This document shows, one piece after another, positions 12,667 to 26,870 of a stretch of DNA of 64,000 bases. The position numbers and the translations under genes are program-made. Numbering within the stretch: the first letter of the stretch is position 1; the number at the start of each line of letters is the position of its first letter. The notes under the pieces are model-generated. The model was not told the DNA's origin. It saw nothing but the letters and a program-made list of their open reading frames with translations, and searched no databases. The stretch is from Pneumocystis sp. 'macacae'. Taxonomy: Eukaryota; Ascomycota; Pneumocystomycetes; Pneumocystales; Pneumocystaceae. The stretch is taken from assembly GCA_018127085.1 (NCBI GenBank), contig CM030728.1:310001-374000 (forward strand), given 5' to 3'.

Positions 12667-12860
12667 CACAGTTTAATGATATAAATTTTAGAAAAAAAAA
12701 AACGTTCTTTTGTTTATTTTTAAAAAAAAATAATTCAAGTTTATTGTAAATTGTCTTTTCGTTTTTTTACGTTTGTATTAATGTTTTAATAAATCTCTAA
12801 TTATAGATTGGTTGCTGCGGTAACGTTTCAATCATTACAAATATTAAATGAAAATTTATT

Positions 12861-13543
12861 ATGAAGATTGAAAGTTGTTTTCAGAGTATTGAGCATTCAA
12901 TTGATAGTATTTTATCTCTTGAATTTAACTATTCTCGGCATTTTACTAACTCTTTACTTAAATCGAAAAATATTATTACATTGATTCGAGATGCAGAGCT
13001 TTGTGAAAATAGGTTATTTACAGCTGAGAAGGGGCAAAAAGAGCCCCAAAAGACAAGGAAAATATATAAATATATAGTCTGTTTCTGATTTTAGTAGACA
13101 ATATCTTAGAATGTCTATAACACCATTAAAAAGTAAAGAACCGCAGTCACCAGAAACATTGCTAATTGTAGCAAAAAAGCTTTTAAATATATGGTATGCA
13201 ACATGTTAGGGAGCTTTGGCTGTGTTCTGATTGTTTTAAGTCATTTTCCAGAAATGGAAGAACGGATTACGTTATTATATGAGAAAAATCGTAAGCATCT
13301 TGAAAAAATAGAAGATTTGAAAATAAAAATTGATTCGGTGCGTACTTTATTGTTTTGTGAGCTGTATTGAATATAATATAGCAACGTGCACAGCTTGACA
13401 CGCTTTTAACAAATAACCATTTCAATTTTCAAGATAAAAGTGAATTTATAACAGATGAGATGATTCAATATGAGAAGGATGAAATAGAAAAATTGGAAGA
13501 AGAACTGGAACTAAGAAGTAAAGAGTTATATGGTATTTCATAG
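12861..13543 (+). CDS. spc34: DASH/Dam1 complex subunit Spc34
   Basis: Subunit of the fungal DASH ring that couples kinetochores to microtubules. Exons 12861..13033, 13095..13193, 13241..13337, 13382..13543, 176 aa (fission yeast Spc34 is about 164 aa). The N-terminus has HFTNSLLKSKNIITLIRD, the family's FTNxLL...ITxLIRD signature; the middle has SPETLLIVAKKLLNI followed by ERITLLYE; the C-terminus is coiled coil with EKIEDLKIKIDSQRAQLD. The second intron only works with acceptor AG at 13240. The first intron has no usable GT donor: the best reading uses a GC donor at 13034 and acceptor at 13094, which keeps the frame. Family call good; first junction uncertain. Confidence 0.82.
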
Positions 13544-13612
13544 CTTGATTGTAGTCTCTACCTAAAAAGCAAAAATGCATAATTCAATAGGCTAACTTAT
13601 ATTTAAATATTT

Positions 13613-14325
13613 TTATATTGCTTTAAATTTTATCGAGTTTATTATTTTTTTCTTTTCCTGTTTCTTCCTTCCAATTTCATGTCTTTTCTCTATTCTCGAT
13701 AAATATTGATTATACATAAAAATTTCAGCTATCGCTATTAATGCTCCAGAGCTTATGGCTGCCATAACTCTCTAAATATAAATTATGAATATACTAAAAT
13801 TATTAAATATACCATTGGTATTATCCAGTTTTTACACCATATCCAAATGGCAACAATAACACTAAAAATTGATAGAAGAATGTTAACTATGGCAAATATT
13901 TGATTTTTAATTAATTGATATTCATGTTTATTAAATTTTTTATTTTTATAATTAAATTCTTTTGCGCCTATAAGTTTTTGGTATTCTATTTCTTTTGCAA
14001 TAGAGTGTATTTTTAATATGTGTTCTTGTTTTTGGGTTTTCTAATGATGTTAAGTTATTTTAAAATAATGAATAAGATATGCCTTTTCTGAGTTATTTTT
14101 TTGTTCGTGATAAATATATGTACCTCTTAGAATATAGTCTAGACTTTTTTTTTTTTTTTCTTCGATGTTGTGGTTAACATTCTTTAAAGTTGTTGAAATA
14201 TCTATAATGATAAAATGAGGAATAAAGCTACTTTCTAGATATTTAGATATGTTTTCTTTATTATGCAATGATGAATATTCCTTTAGTGCATCTTTAATTC
14301 TTTTTGTTTGGATAAGAAGAACCAT
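13613..14325 (-). CDS. vph2: Vph2/Vma12 (TMEM199), V-ATPase assembly factor
   Basis: ER membrane chaperone for assembly of the vacuolar H+-ATPase V0 sector. Exons complement(13613..13771, 13813..14040, 14083..14325), 209 aa (yeast 215). Landmarks: YILRGTYIY in the N-terminal cytosolic part; IAKEIEYQKLI; then two membrane spans, QIFAIVNILLSIFSVIVAI...W and VMAAISSGALIAIAEIF, followed by a Lys-rich tail that ends in a KKxx-like basic stretch. The first intron must start with GC (14082-14081), since no GT lies between the last coding codon and the acceptor, and the GC donor gives a phase-0 join. Convergent with spc34 (69 bp apart). Confidence 0.8.
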
Positions 14326-14761
14326 ATTATTTAATATTTGAGAGTTAATGAAAATTCTACAGTTTCGATCGAGTTAGATCGGGTTTATAAAATGTTAAGA
14401 TAAAAATATTAGATTCAATACAAAAATTTAATCTATTGTTAATAAAATTTCAATTTTATTGTTTTAATATATTTTTTGTATAAATTTAATTGTATGATCT
14501 TTTAGGAACATAAAAATGTTAAGTTTATAAAATAATATTTATTAAATAGAATTATGATAGATATTTTTTGTTTCTTTCATATGAACAATAAATAATTTCT
14601 TGGGCTAAATATAAATTATATAGTATTCTGCAGACTGAATATTTATTTTAAGACTAAATATATTTTTTATTTGAATATATTATAAATGAGAAAAAATAGA
14701 TAAATAACTTTAATACCGAGTAAAACTTTACAAAATATTTCATTTTTTAAGTTATAAAAAA
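14326..14761. other. Gene-free spacer vph2-utp22
   Basis: 436 bp of AT-rich DNA between the vph2 start and utp22 stop. No ORF or RNA gene seen; it must carry the vph2 promoter. Confidence 0.4.
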
Positions 14762-17700
14762 TTAATTAGTATTATTTATATAGTCAAGATTTTTTATATC
14801 TATTTTTTTTATAAGATTACCACCAAGTCTTTCTATCTCTCCAAGCATAGATAGAATATTTGCACTTACTATGTCCTTTAAAAAAGTTAGTTTTTAATTT
14901 ACTAGGAAAAAAATACTTTTTTTGTTTTGTTATTTTGCAATGGCATAGATGAAAATCCTAAATTTACTCTCCAAGATCTTGCTGAAATGATATGAGGATT
15001 AACAACTCCTGTGATTACTGATCTTTTTAGTTTATTATAGAAAAAAATAAAAGAATCATCATAAATATTCTAGAAAATGTTAATAATTTTGTAATAAAAA
15101 GATATCAAACCTCAAGTTGTTTTACAAACATATCAATTATATCTGGCTCAGGAAATATAGCTGTTATTAATTATTAAATTACTTTAGAAAAAAGATGTTT
15201 ATACCTTGTTCAAATATTTTTGGATTCGTAATTTCTGACGTTTTGTTAAGATAAATAATAAAATCGAAATCTTCTAAAGAAGGTAAAAAAGCTTTCTTTT
15301 AAAAGTTAGACTATAATTCAAAAAGCAATAATATTCCTAACATATATTTCTTTTTTGTTCATTAATTTAAGAATATGTAAAGATTTTTTGGCTAGTATAG
15401 TAATTCTTCCAGAAATTGCACGACTAGGTTTATCTGAAATCCATGTATAATAGTTATCTTTATAAATACATGCAATATACATCGCACCACAATTAATTCC
15501 AGGGTCTTGTTTTCTAAAAGTTGAAAATTCGTTTTGTATTAGTTTATGAGTTTCAGAAGACATGTTTCCTGAAAGATTAATTATTAATGGACTTGATCTC
15601 CAATCCCACGACGCAAGCATATATAAACATCTAAGAAATCCTACGTTTGCAGTACCTGGTGGACTCCATGGTCCTGAATTGATAAATACTTCGACAACGA
15701 TAAGTTCGATTAATATTTCTGGGACATGGAATGATAATAAATGAAAGTGGAACCATTTTTTTGTCAAACGAATGGAAAGTGATAATGCTTTAAATTTATG
15801 GCAAAGATCTTGAAAAATTAAAGTATGATTTGGTTCCCATATATATGTTTCATCGTATAGTTTTAATCCTTTTTTTAATATATCTCGTTTATACGGAGAA
15901 GATACCGTATTTTTTAAATATTTTTCTAAAAGAGTTCTTTCTCTATCATGATGAATTCTTAAACGAAATATAAAACCTTTGTATTTAATGTCTAGGAATC
16001 CTGAATTTAAACATTCTGCATCGACATTTTCTAAACCAACTCTTGAAATTATGTTATTTTTTTGAGAATATAATTCTTCTGACAATTTAATTAAAAAAGC
16101 AAGTTTAGTTTTTTGGATAGCTTTAAGATCATCTGGCCATTTCCCTGAACTTTCGAATTTAATAATAATATCACATGGTCCTATGTAACATTTTTCGAAG
16201 TTATTTGTCTCAAAAAAAAAAGAAAAATCAGAAGCTGTGTATCTTAAGAATTCACTAGAAGGAATTATAGAAGATACTTGAAGTGGAAAATTTTCAATAT
16301 TTTTTATTTGTTTTACTAGTGAATCAAATGCTGTTCTGATTTGTGAAAATTCTACAGGCCAATTTGTTTTTGGCGAATCAATATATTTATCATATTCTGT
16401 ACCAAAAAAACAACATTTTTTAGATATATTTTTTTCAATATGACGATCGATAGCAAATTTTATAATATCTTTGATAAGCCAAAGCTTATTTTTAACATCC
16501 CATACTACGCTTTCTAAAATACTTCCATCTTTAAATCTTCGAAGTTCTGATTTTTCTCCCCAAAATTGTTTAAATTTTTTGATAGCACTAACATGTTCTA
16601 GAGATGGACCACGTTCTACAATCCTTTGAGAATTTTCTTGGTTGATAAGAATCCCTATGTAAAGTTCATTTGATATAAGATTTAAAGGAGGTTCTGAATC
16701 TAAATTCCAACTTACATTTTCTGGATTTGTTATTGAGACTACTTGAAATATTCTATCTCCAAGTGCTTCTTTAATAGTATTTATAAGTTTTAGTGTAAAA
16801 GATTTTTGTTTTAATGAAACTTGATATAAATAATCTTTAGATAATTCAGCCCAGTTTTCTGGAATAGGAATGCTTATTTTATTAATTTCTAGATCAACTA
16901 TAAATATTGAATATTACCTATAATAACAATCAAACTGAAGGGGAATGATATCTATTTTCTCAAGAAAGATTGATTTAAAGTAATCTTCAGTAGAATCATT
17001 CAATGATTTTAACGTAATTGATGCATATAATTGTATCTGAAAATAATTAACAAATAATCGTGTATTTTTGTTTTAATACTAGTTCAAAATCGAAATATGA
17101 TAAATTTTCTAGTATGTTTATACCATTAAATGTAAAAAAGAATGGTTTTTTTCCCGATAAGTCGATAGTATATTTTTCAGGATTTATATATATAGGGTTT
17201 TTTAACAAATTTTGTGTTGTTAAGAAATTTAATGCCATTTTGAAAAGATGATAAGAGCTATATTCTTGAAAAAGTTGGTTTTCTCTTTGTTGCAAATTGT
17301 ATATAATGATCATATTCCATTCAAAACTCCCAAAACCTATTTTTTGAGAAGTGAATCCTCTCCTTTTTAACCACACTTTACCTAAGATGGATGCATCTTT
17401 AAATGCTGGACATGATTGTAAATAAGAATGTTGTATTATATGATGTTGACGAATTGTACAATCTGATAAAATAGAAAAATTATAGTTAGGAGTTGGACAG
17501 TTTGAAAAAGTAACACAAGATTTGTCTTGAAAAAGTTTATATGATTGAAATATATTTTGAGAAATTGATGGTATAATAAAAATATTCCATTCTTTTTTAT
17601 GATTAAAAGGTTTATCATCTGATAATTTTAAAAGAATGTTTCTAAAAAGTTTTCTTTTAAAAACCTTCTATATATGATATTACTATTATTGGTTTTAGTT

Positions 17701-18439
17701 CATCTCCATTTAAAAATTGAAAAGACAGTTTTCCTTTAAACTGACGAGATTTTTTTATACCTGCTGCAAGGGATGCTAAATAGTAAGAACGTTTATAAAA
17801 GTAACGATAATTCATGTAGTCTTTTTTTTGAAACATTTTCTTTTTAAATAAATATGAGTTGAAATTTTATAAAAATAATACCTCAGGCATTTCAACAGTT
17901 AAATCAATACTAAGTTCTTCCTCGATTGATGTTTTCAAAGAAAAACTCCCTATAATGTTAATATTTACTGGTTTATAATATGAAAATTTATATTTTGAAT
18001 CTTTAGGCGGCTTTGGTTGAGGAAATGGTATAGAAATATTAAGTTCCTCCATTTCTTTTATAATAAAATTTATCTAGATTCGATTAATAGGCGTTTATTA
18101 TAAAAAAAAAATATTTACATCATTTTCTTCTTTGTCTGGTATATTTTCTATTATATTTTTGATTTCAGATATATAATTTTTTATGTTTTTTATATTGTTA
18201 GAATCTAGAGTTACTTCACGTAGCAATTCATCTACCTGTAACTTGAAGTAATTTGACTTAAATAGATTTTCATTTTTCTTAAAATTTTCTACTTCTTCTT
18301 GAGTAAGAAAGTTTTTTTTATGTTTTTCACTTCTTATGGAATATTTATGATTATTAGAGAGATGATTTTTGTCCATATTAGTATCATTTTTCAGAAATGA
18401 ACTATTTGACTTTTTATTTTCAAATTCTTTTTCTACCAT
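14762..18439 (-). CDS. utp22: Utp22/Nrap, small-subunit processome protein
   Basis: Nucleolar Nrap family protein of the SSU processome (UtpC module), required for 18S rRNA maturation. Exons complement(14762..14875, 14917..15069, 15111..15160, 15205..15295, 15342..16872, 16918..17036, 17080..17618, 17665..17839, 17882..18046, 18119..18439), 1085 aa, matching the family length. Landmarks: an acidic, charged N-terminus; IPFPQPKPPKDSKY; YYLASLAAGIK; LGKVWLKRRGF; RIVERGPS; FWGEKSELRRFKDGSILESVVW (positions split in the text by the usual family wording); GPCDIIIKFESSG then WPDDLKAIQKTKLAFL; GPWSPPGTANVGFLR; LASWDWRSSPLI; and the C-terminal IFPEPDIIDMFVKQLE. The polymerase-like catalytic residues are not expected in this family. 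Nine short introns all keep frame. Confidence 0.94.
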
Positions 18440-19055
18440 TTCTCTTTTTTTTATTATTTATTAATTACCTTTTAAATTTATTTACCTTTATTTTTAATCA
18501 GTATTTTTTGTTTTCTGTTTACATTATATCTTAGTTCTAGAGTGAAATATAGAAAATCACTTTATATTTCTGTAAGATTTTATAAATATTGTCTTTCATG
18601 TTTTTTGATCGTTAATTCTTTAGAAAAAATGTTTAAAAAAAAAACTTTTTGTGATATTATTTTAAGTATTTTATTTATATAGGAAGAAACAAAATTTATA
18701 TCTTAGTAATACTTGTTGATAAAAATGAGTGTAAGTTATATTTGTATCAAACATAATATACATTTGCTTTAGAAATTCTTTAAAATAATTTTTTTTGTTA
18801 TTTTTTAGTGTAACATGTTTTATGGTGTATTTAGTTTTTTACATTATATAAATTAAAGAAATAAGTTTTTAGGAATAAGAAAAATTGTTTTTATATGAAA
18901 TAGATCTTCATTTTTGGGTAAATTTGAGTGCATTTTTGAGAAATTGAAAAAGTATAATAATAAAAAATATAAGTACATGAAATTGGATTATTTGATTTTT
19001 TTTTTGATTTGGAACGCTTATACTTTGATAAAAAACGGTTTAAAAACAAATATCC
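18440..19055. promoter_or_regulatory. Divergent utp22/smc6 promoter region
   Basis: 616 bp between divergent start codons of utp22 and smc6. AT-rich, no coding frame with family similarity. Two ORFs crossing its right part (from about 18891) are out of frame with smc6 and read through its introns. Confidence 0.4.
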
Positions 19056-22000
19056 ATGGTTAAAAGGAAAATTAAATATCAAGAACTTTTTGATGAAAAG
19101 ACTTCTGGTGTTTTTCAAGAAAAAGGATCTAATGTGTTTTTTTTTGTTTGAGTTTTATGAAATTGATGAAATGCAGAAACATAAATTAAATGAATTTTTT
19201 TTAAATGGTCATACGCTAAATAAAAATGATATATATGAAGATATATTAGATGAATTGTCTGGAAATAGTGAATATAAATCATCTGATGTTGAATCAAGTG
19301 TAGGGGATCTTGATTTGTCTGTGCAAAATAGAAAATTTACGGTAGGCTTTATATCGTTTAAAGATAAATATTTATTATATTAGTCATGTGCTGAAGCTGG
19401 AATTATAAAGTCTATTGAGCTTGTTAATTTTATGGTTTGAAATATGTTGTAATGTTTCTATAATTGCTAATTAATAGTGTCACAAGTACTTAAAAGTCGA
19501 TCTATGTCCTAATATAAATTTCCTTGTAGGCCACAATGGAAGTGGGAAAAGTGCTATACTGACAGCAATTACTGTATCTTTAGGAGGAAAGGCTATTATT
19601 ACTAATCGTGGTTCTAATATTAAAAGCTTGATTCGAGAAGGCGCAAAGTACACTTTTTACGTGTTTTTTATGTTTTTAACAACATGTAGCTCGTCTTCTG
19701 TAACAATTGTCCTTAAAAATACCGGGAATGATGCATATATGCATGATGTTTATGGAGATACTATTATTATAGAACGAAGATTTACTAGAGAATCTGGTGG
19801 TGGATATAAAATTAGGTCCTCCGATAATCGTGTGATATCTACAAAAAAGGAAGAACTAGATGCAATTAATGACCATATGGGCTTACAGGTCGATAATCCT
19901 ATGACTATTCTTACTCAAGATACTGCTCGTCAATTTCTTGGTAATTCTACTGCCGAAGAAAAATATAAAGTATGATTTTTGATTTTTCTTTATTCTTAAT
20001 TTTTTTAGTTTTTTATGAAAAGTGTTCAATTAATTCAATTAAATAATGATTATAATTTAATCAATGAAACTATTGAAACTACAGCAAATATTATTAAAAC
20101 AAAAAAAGAAGGTTTAAGTACTTTAAAACAATCAGTAAATGATGCATGTGTTCGTTTTCAAGAAACTTTTAAGATTCGTGAAATGTATGAGCAGTTAGAT
20201 AATCTTAAGGATGAAATGGCATGGGCTCAAGTTGAGGAGCAAGAAAAAGTATATTACTTGAATATTTATGAAAAGGGCTAATTATTTAGAAACTTGGTGA
20301 TATTAATGGTTTTCTAGAAATTCAAAAAAAAAAAATGCTTCGTGCTCAAGAAGAATATCATAAATTAGAATCTAATCTTTCTGATTTGCAAGTTAAGATT
20401 ATAGATACTCAACGGAGTTTTGATTCTATAAAAGGAAATGAGTTATCGCTCTTGAATCAAGAGTTTTTAGAAATAAAACATAAATTGGATTTAAATAATG
20501 AAGAAATTAAAGAATTGATGGTGCAAGAACGTGAACTTCAGGCTCAAATAAATATAGCTAATGAGGAAATTAAATCTTGTTTGCAAAAGATTTCTTATGA
20601 GAAAAAGTATTTTGATATTGATGGTAGTCATCAAGAAAGGCTCAAAGTAAGAAAAGAACAATTAAATTTAGAAATTTCAACATTAAAATTAAATGATTCT
20701 GAAACAGATATTTTAATAGAACAAGTTCAAAAGGACATTGAATTTGAAAATAATAAGTTTTTAAAGACTAAAGATTCTATTATAACACAGGGTAGAATTA
20801 TTAAAGTTTTGTCTGATCAATTAATGTCTTTTCAACAAGCAAAAAAGGATCGTTTAGCTGCATTTCATCCGAGAATGCCAATATTAGTACAAGCAATAGA
20901 ACAGGAGACTCGATTTTTTTCAATTCCTATTGGTCCTTTCGGGAAATTTATTGAGGTGTTAAAACCTGAATGGTTGTCTGTTCTTGAAACATTTTTTGGA
21001 ACAACACTTAATGCTTTTTTGGTAAAAAATACTGAAGATGAGAAAGTATTGAGAAATATTATGCAAAAATGTAATTGTTTTGCGAGTATTATTATAGGTA
21101 GTGATGATTTGTTTGATTATTCTAAAGGAGAACCTGATAATGAATTTGATACTATACTCAAAATTTTAGACATTAAGGATGAGTTTATTAAGCGTCAACT
21201 TATAATTCATCATCAAATAGAATCAACTATTCTTATTAAAGATAGATATATAGCTGATGAAATTATGTATAATAGACCAAATAACGTTACTGCATGTTAC
21301 TCATTGCATAAAAATGGGCGTGATGGATTTAAAATTGGAGGTAAGCATGGTTCTTCTAGTAGTATACCTGTAGATGGTTGGAGAAAGGCTCCTCGTCTTT
21401 CGGAGAATACAGATAACCAAATGTTGTCAATACAAAAATCAATTAGTAATGCTGACTTAGAGTATAAATCTCTTTTAGAAGCTCAGAAGTCACATATACT
21501 TTCTTTAAAAGAAATGAAATTTAAAAAAGAAAATTTAGAAAATCAAAAAAAGAATTTAAAGCATCAAATGAATGAAAAATTTAATGAATTAGATGATATA
21601 AATGAACAATTTAATGAAAAGAAAGATATGGGAAAAATTGAAATTTTTGAAGAAAATATTAAAGATGCAAATGAATTAATAGAAAATTATCAAGGACAAT
21701 ATGGTGATATTTTGGATGCTACAAATAAATTAAATAAAATGAATATTTTGATTAAAGACGAATTAGCTTTAAAAAAGAAGCAAATATTACAGAGTGAAGA
21801 GTCAATTGAGCAATTAAAAAAAGTATTAAATGATCTTATAGATGAAAGAATTCAAAAAAAGGCTGATTTTGAACATTATAAGAAAAAGGCTGATGAATAT
21901 TTGGTAAAAATTTCCGAGATTAGTGAGAATAAAATAGAACAGGAAAAAGTTGTTAACTTATTTATTAAAAAAGCTTCTCAGATTAGTAAGAGAGTTAAAG

Positions 22001-22895
22001 TTAATCATGATGCACATTATTTAGATAATCTTATTAAACAAATGGTTAAAAGGCTTGATGATGCTCAGCAACGTTTAGGTTCTACTATAGAGGATATTGC
22101 TCAAGAGTTCGAAAAAGTGCAGAAAGATTTTCAGGTTGTTTCTATGGAAGTTAAAGAGCTTGAAGTTTTGCATGATGTATTTTTATTTAATTTTGTGTTT
22201 TTTTAATATATGGTAGGATTTGCAAAATACTTTAAAAGAAAGACGTTTGAGATGGAAATATTACAGAAGTATGATTACATTACGTACGAAAATGTTGTTT
22301 CATCATTTTTTGTCTATGAGAGCATTTAATGGAAAGTTAAAAATAGACCACAAAGCAGAAATTCTTGAGCCTATTGTAAATATTTTGATTAAAAAATTAT
22401 TTTCTTATTTCATTAGGTTTATACAGATCATGTTACAAATGAAAAAAACATGTTTAGGAATAATACTACTAAAGGTTTGTCTGGTGGAGAAAAGTCTTTT
22501 TCAACGGTTTGTTTACTTTTATCTATATGGGAAGCAATGGGTAGTCCTATTCGTTGTTTAGATGAATTGTAAATATTTGTTTTTAGTGTTATATAATGTT
22601 AATTAATTAATAGCGATGTATTTATGGATGCTATTAATCGTAGAATAAGTATAAGTATGATGGTAAATTAATTTTTCCAATTTCTTTCATATAATTTCTT
22701 TTTAGATAGATGCTGCACGTGATGCAAGTACTACACAATTTATTTTAATTACTCCTCAAGATATGGGAACTATAGGATTTGGGCCAGACATAAAAATAAT
22801 TAAGTAAATATTGTTTCAATGATTGTGATTAAATTAATGTAAAAAATAGAATGAAGGATCCTGAGAGGAATCAAGCTACATTGACTTTTGAATGA
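19056..22895 (+). CDS. smc6: Smc6, SMC5/6 complex ATPase
   Basis: Structural maintenance of chromosomes protein of the Smc5/6 DNA-repair complex. Exons 19056..19133, 19177..19341, 19384..19434, 19478..19647, 19690..19969, 20009..20248, 20290..22176, 22217..22375, 22417..22568, 22614..22662, 22706..22803, 22850..22895; 1124 aa (fission yeast about 1140). Landmarks: Walker [12 protein letters not shown] after [26 protein letters not shown]; long coiled coils either side of a hinge ([12 protein letters not shown] to about [13 protein letters not shown]); ABC signature [13 protein letters not shown]; Walker B with CLDEFDVFMD; and C-terminal [11 protein letters not shown]. The start ATG at 19056 is selected because it lies in the spliced frame; longer upstream ORFs are in another frame. 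Confidence 0.95.
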
Positions 22896-23902
22896 AAAGT
22901 ATTATGTTTATAATTTCTGTTTCATAGGAAAAGTTAGCGTTATTTTAATATAGATTGATTATAGGAGTTATAAATTTAGTCTATTTATTTTATGTAGTGA
23001 TTGTTGGTAGTTAAGATATTTTTTAGATAAAGATAAAAATTATTTAGAAATTATTTTTATAAAAGAAAATTAATTTTAGAATGTTTTTAAGAATTGAATC
23101 TGAATAATACTTGATTTATAGTAACTAAATTTGTAGTTATATATATATTATTATTGTTATTATTTTTGTTATTATTTTTATAAATAATTGCTGATTTATT
23201 ATTTTATTTTAAAAGGATATGGTTTAATTATAATTTTATCATTTATAGAAATAGTTAATGGCAAATATTGAAATATATAAGTTGATTTCAATTTTATAAA
23301 AACATAAAAATTATTAGATTTTTTGTTATTTATATGATAAAATATAAAATATTTAAAATAGAATTTTTTTATGACAATTTTTGTTTTAGATATAAAAAAA
23401 ATAATTTATTAAATTGATTTAAATTATAATTTTTTTAGAAATTTTATTATGTTTTATGAATTTTGAAATATATTTAAACTATAAAAGTTTAAGTTTATTC
23501 AAATGTTAAAATATATAAAATTAAAAAATAAATTTTATAATTGAGCATTAAATAATTACATTGGATGTTTTTACAGTGTTTTCTATATTAAGTTTTTGAT
23601 GAAATATTTTATTTATAATTTTTTACTTTTTTGTAAAGAATTTTACGGGGCACCCGTGAAATAAATCAAGGATTGTGTGCAGACAACGAAAGAAATATTT
23701 TAAAAATTTAGCATTGATTTAAATATTAATTTTGGTTTTTTTTTCTGAAGGGATTTGTTAACGTTTTTTATTTCTTTTTATAAATGTTTTTATTGACTAT
23801 TGTTTTACTAGGTAATATTAAGGAAATACGTCTTAACAAAAAGTTTGAGATAATTAGAGCTATAAAGTCTTATAGTGAGGATATAAGATATTTGTTTTAG
23901 TG
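22896..23902. other. Gene-free AT-rich spacer upstream of dhh1
   Basis: About 1 kb between the smc6 stop and the dhh1 start. No ORF of note. It contains one GC island at 23641-23660 with a perfect small hairpin ACGGG-GCA-CCCGT (23645-23657). The segment from about 23800 to 23902 probably holds the dhh1 promoter and 5' UTR. Confidence 0.4.
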
Positions 23903-25793
<1,891 letters not shown>

Positions 25794-26870
25794 TTATTTC
25801 AATAATGGTTTAGTTTTAAAGTTCGAATTGGCATTGACATTTTTTGGGCTTATAATTATCAGCATAATTTAATCAAACACTATGAGTTATTTTATATTGT
25901 AGATATTACTGATATATTTATTTGTATAGCAATTTTTTATTTTTGATTTATCTACTTGATATTGAATTTTTAATTTTTTAATGAATGGTGTTTGGTTAAT
26001 TTTAGACTATTTTTTGCAGATGTCTATTAAATTTTATGTTGGTTAAAGTTCAAAATATATATATTTATGAGAATTCGAATTTAGTTGTTTAGCTAAACCT
26101 ATGGGATTGTTTTTAATATTAAAAAAGTACTTTATTAATTAATATATGGTGCTTTTTATTTTTTATGATATACTATTTTTTTCCCTGAATGAATTTTTTA
26201 AAATTAAGTATTATCATATTTTGATTTAGTTTTGTAGAATTTATGTTTTGTAACATATGATAATACCGATATATGAGTTTTGCAATTGTATTTTGTTTTA
26301 GATTAATTGAAGTTTTTATATTTTTAAATTATTTGAAAGTATATTTAAATATTTAGAAATATTAATTTAAATAATATTATTGATTTAATAATATTTAATA
26401 TTTTTGAAATTTATTTTGTTCAATAGTATATTTATGGATTATAAAATACATAGATTATATATTGATATTTATTAATATTTGAAAATATTGTTGATTTCAT
26501 AATTTAGATATTTTTAGGAAATGTTTTGTTAAATGAATTTATTTATATTTTTATAAGTTTGATTTATATCTTTAAATCTTATATTGAAATATAACTTTTT
26601 TAAATTATACTTATATTTTTGTTCGTGGTATTTTTGTTTCAAGACTGTTTTTAAAAAAAATTGTAATTTTGCTTAAAAACAATTCTTTATAATTATACAA
26701 ATATTAAGTTTTATAATGTTGTGAATATACGATAATTTTTATATTATTATAAATTATAAAATAAAGTTATAATTAAATTTGAAAAAAATTATAGATTTAT
26801 AAAATAAATTTAACATTATTAATTTAGTTTTAATTATATAAAGTTAATTCACAAGATACGAAACATAATA
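25794..26870. other. Gene-free spacer between convergent dhh1 and cog6
   Basis: 1.08 kb of very AT-rich sequence where two transcription units converge, so no promoter is required. No ORF over about 60 codons and no RNA gene recognised. A GTTCGAATT match near 25819 resembles a tRNA B box, but no A box or clover-leaf surrounds it. Confidence 0.4.

Noticed and set aside
15562..15744. 60-codon plus-strand ORF in utp22
   Set aside because: Antisense to a conserved Utp22 exon.
25811..25835. tRNA B-box-like GTTCGAATT
   Set aside because: No A box, acceptor stem or clover-leaf could be folded around it.
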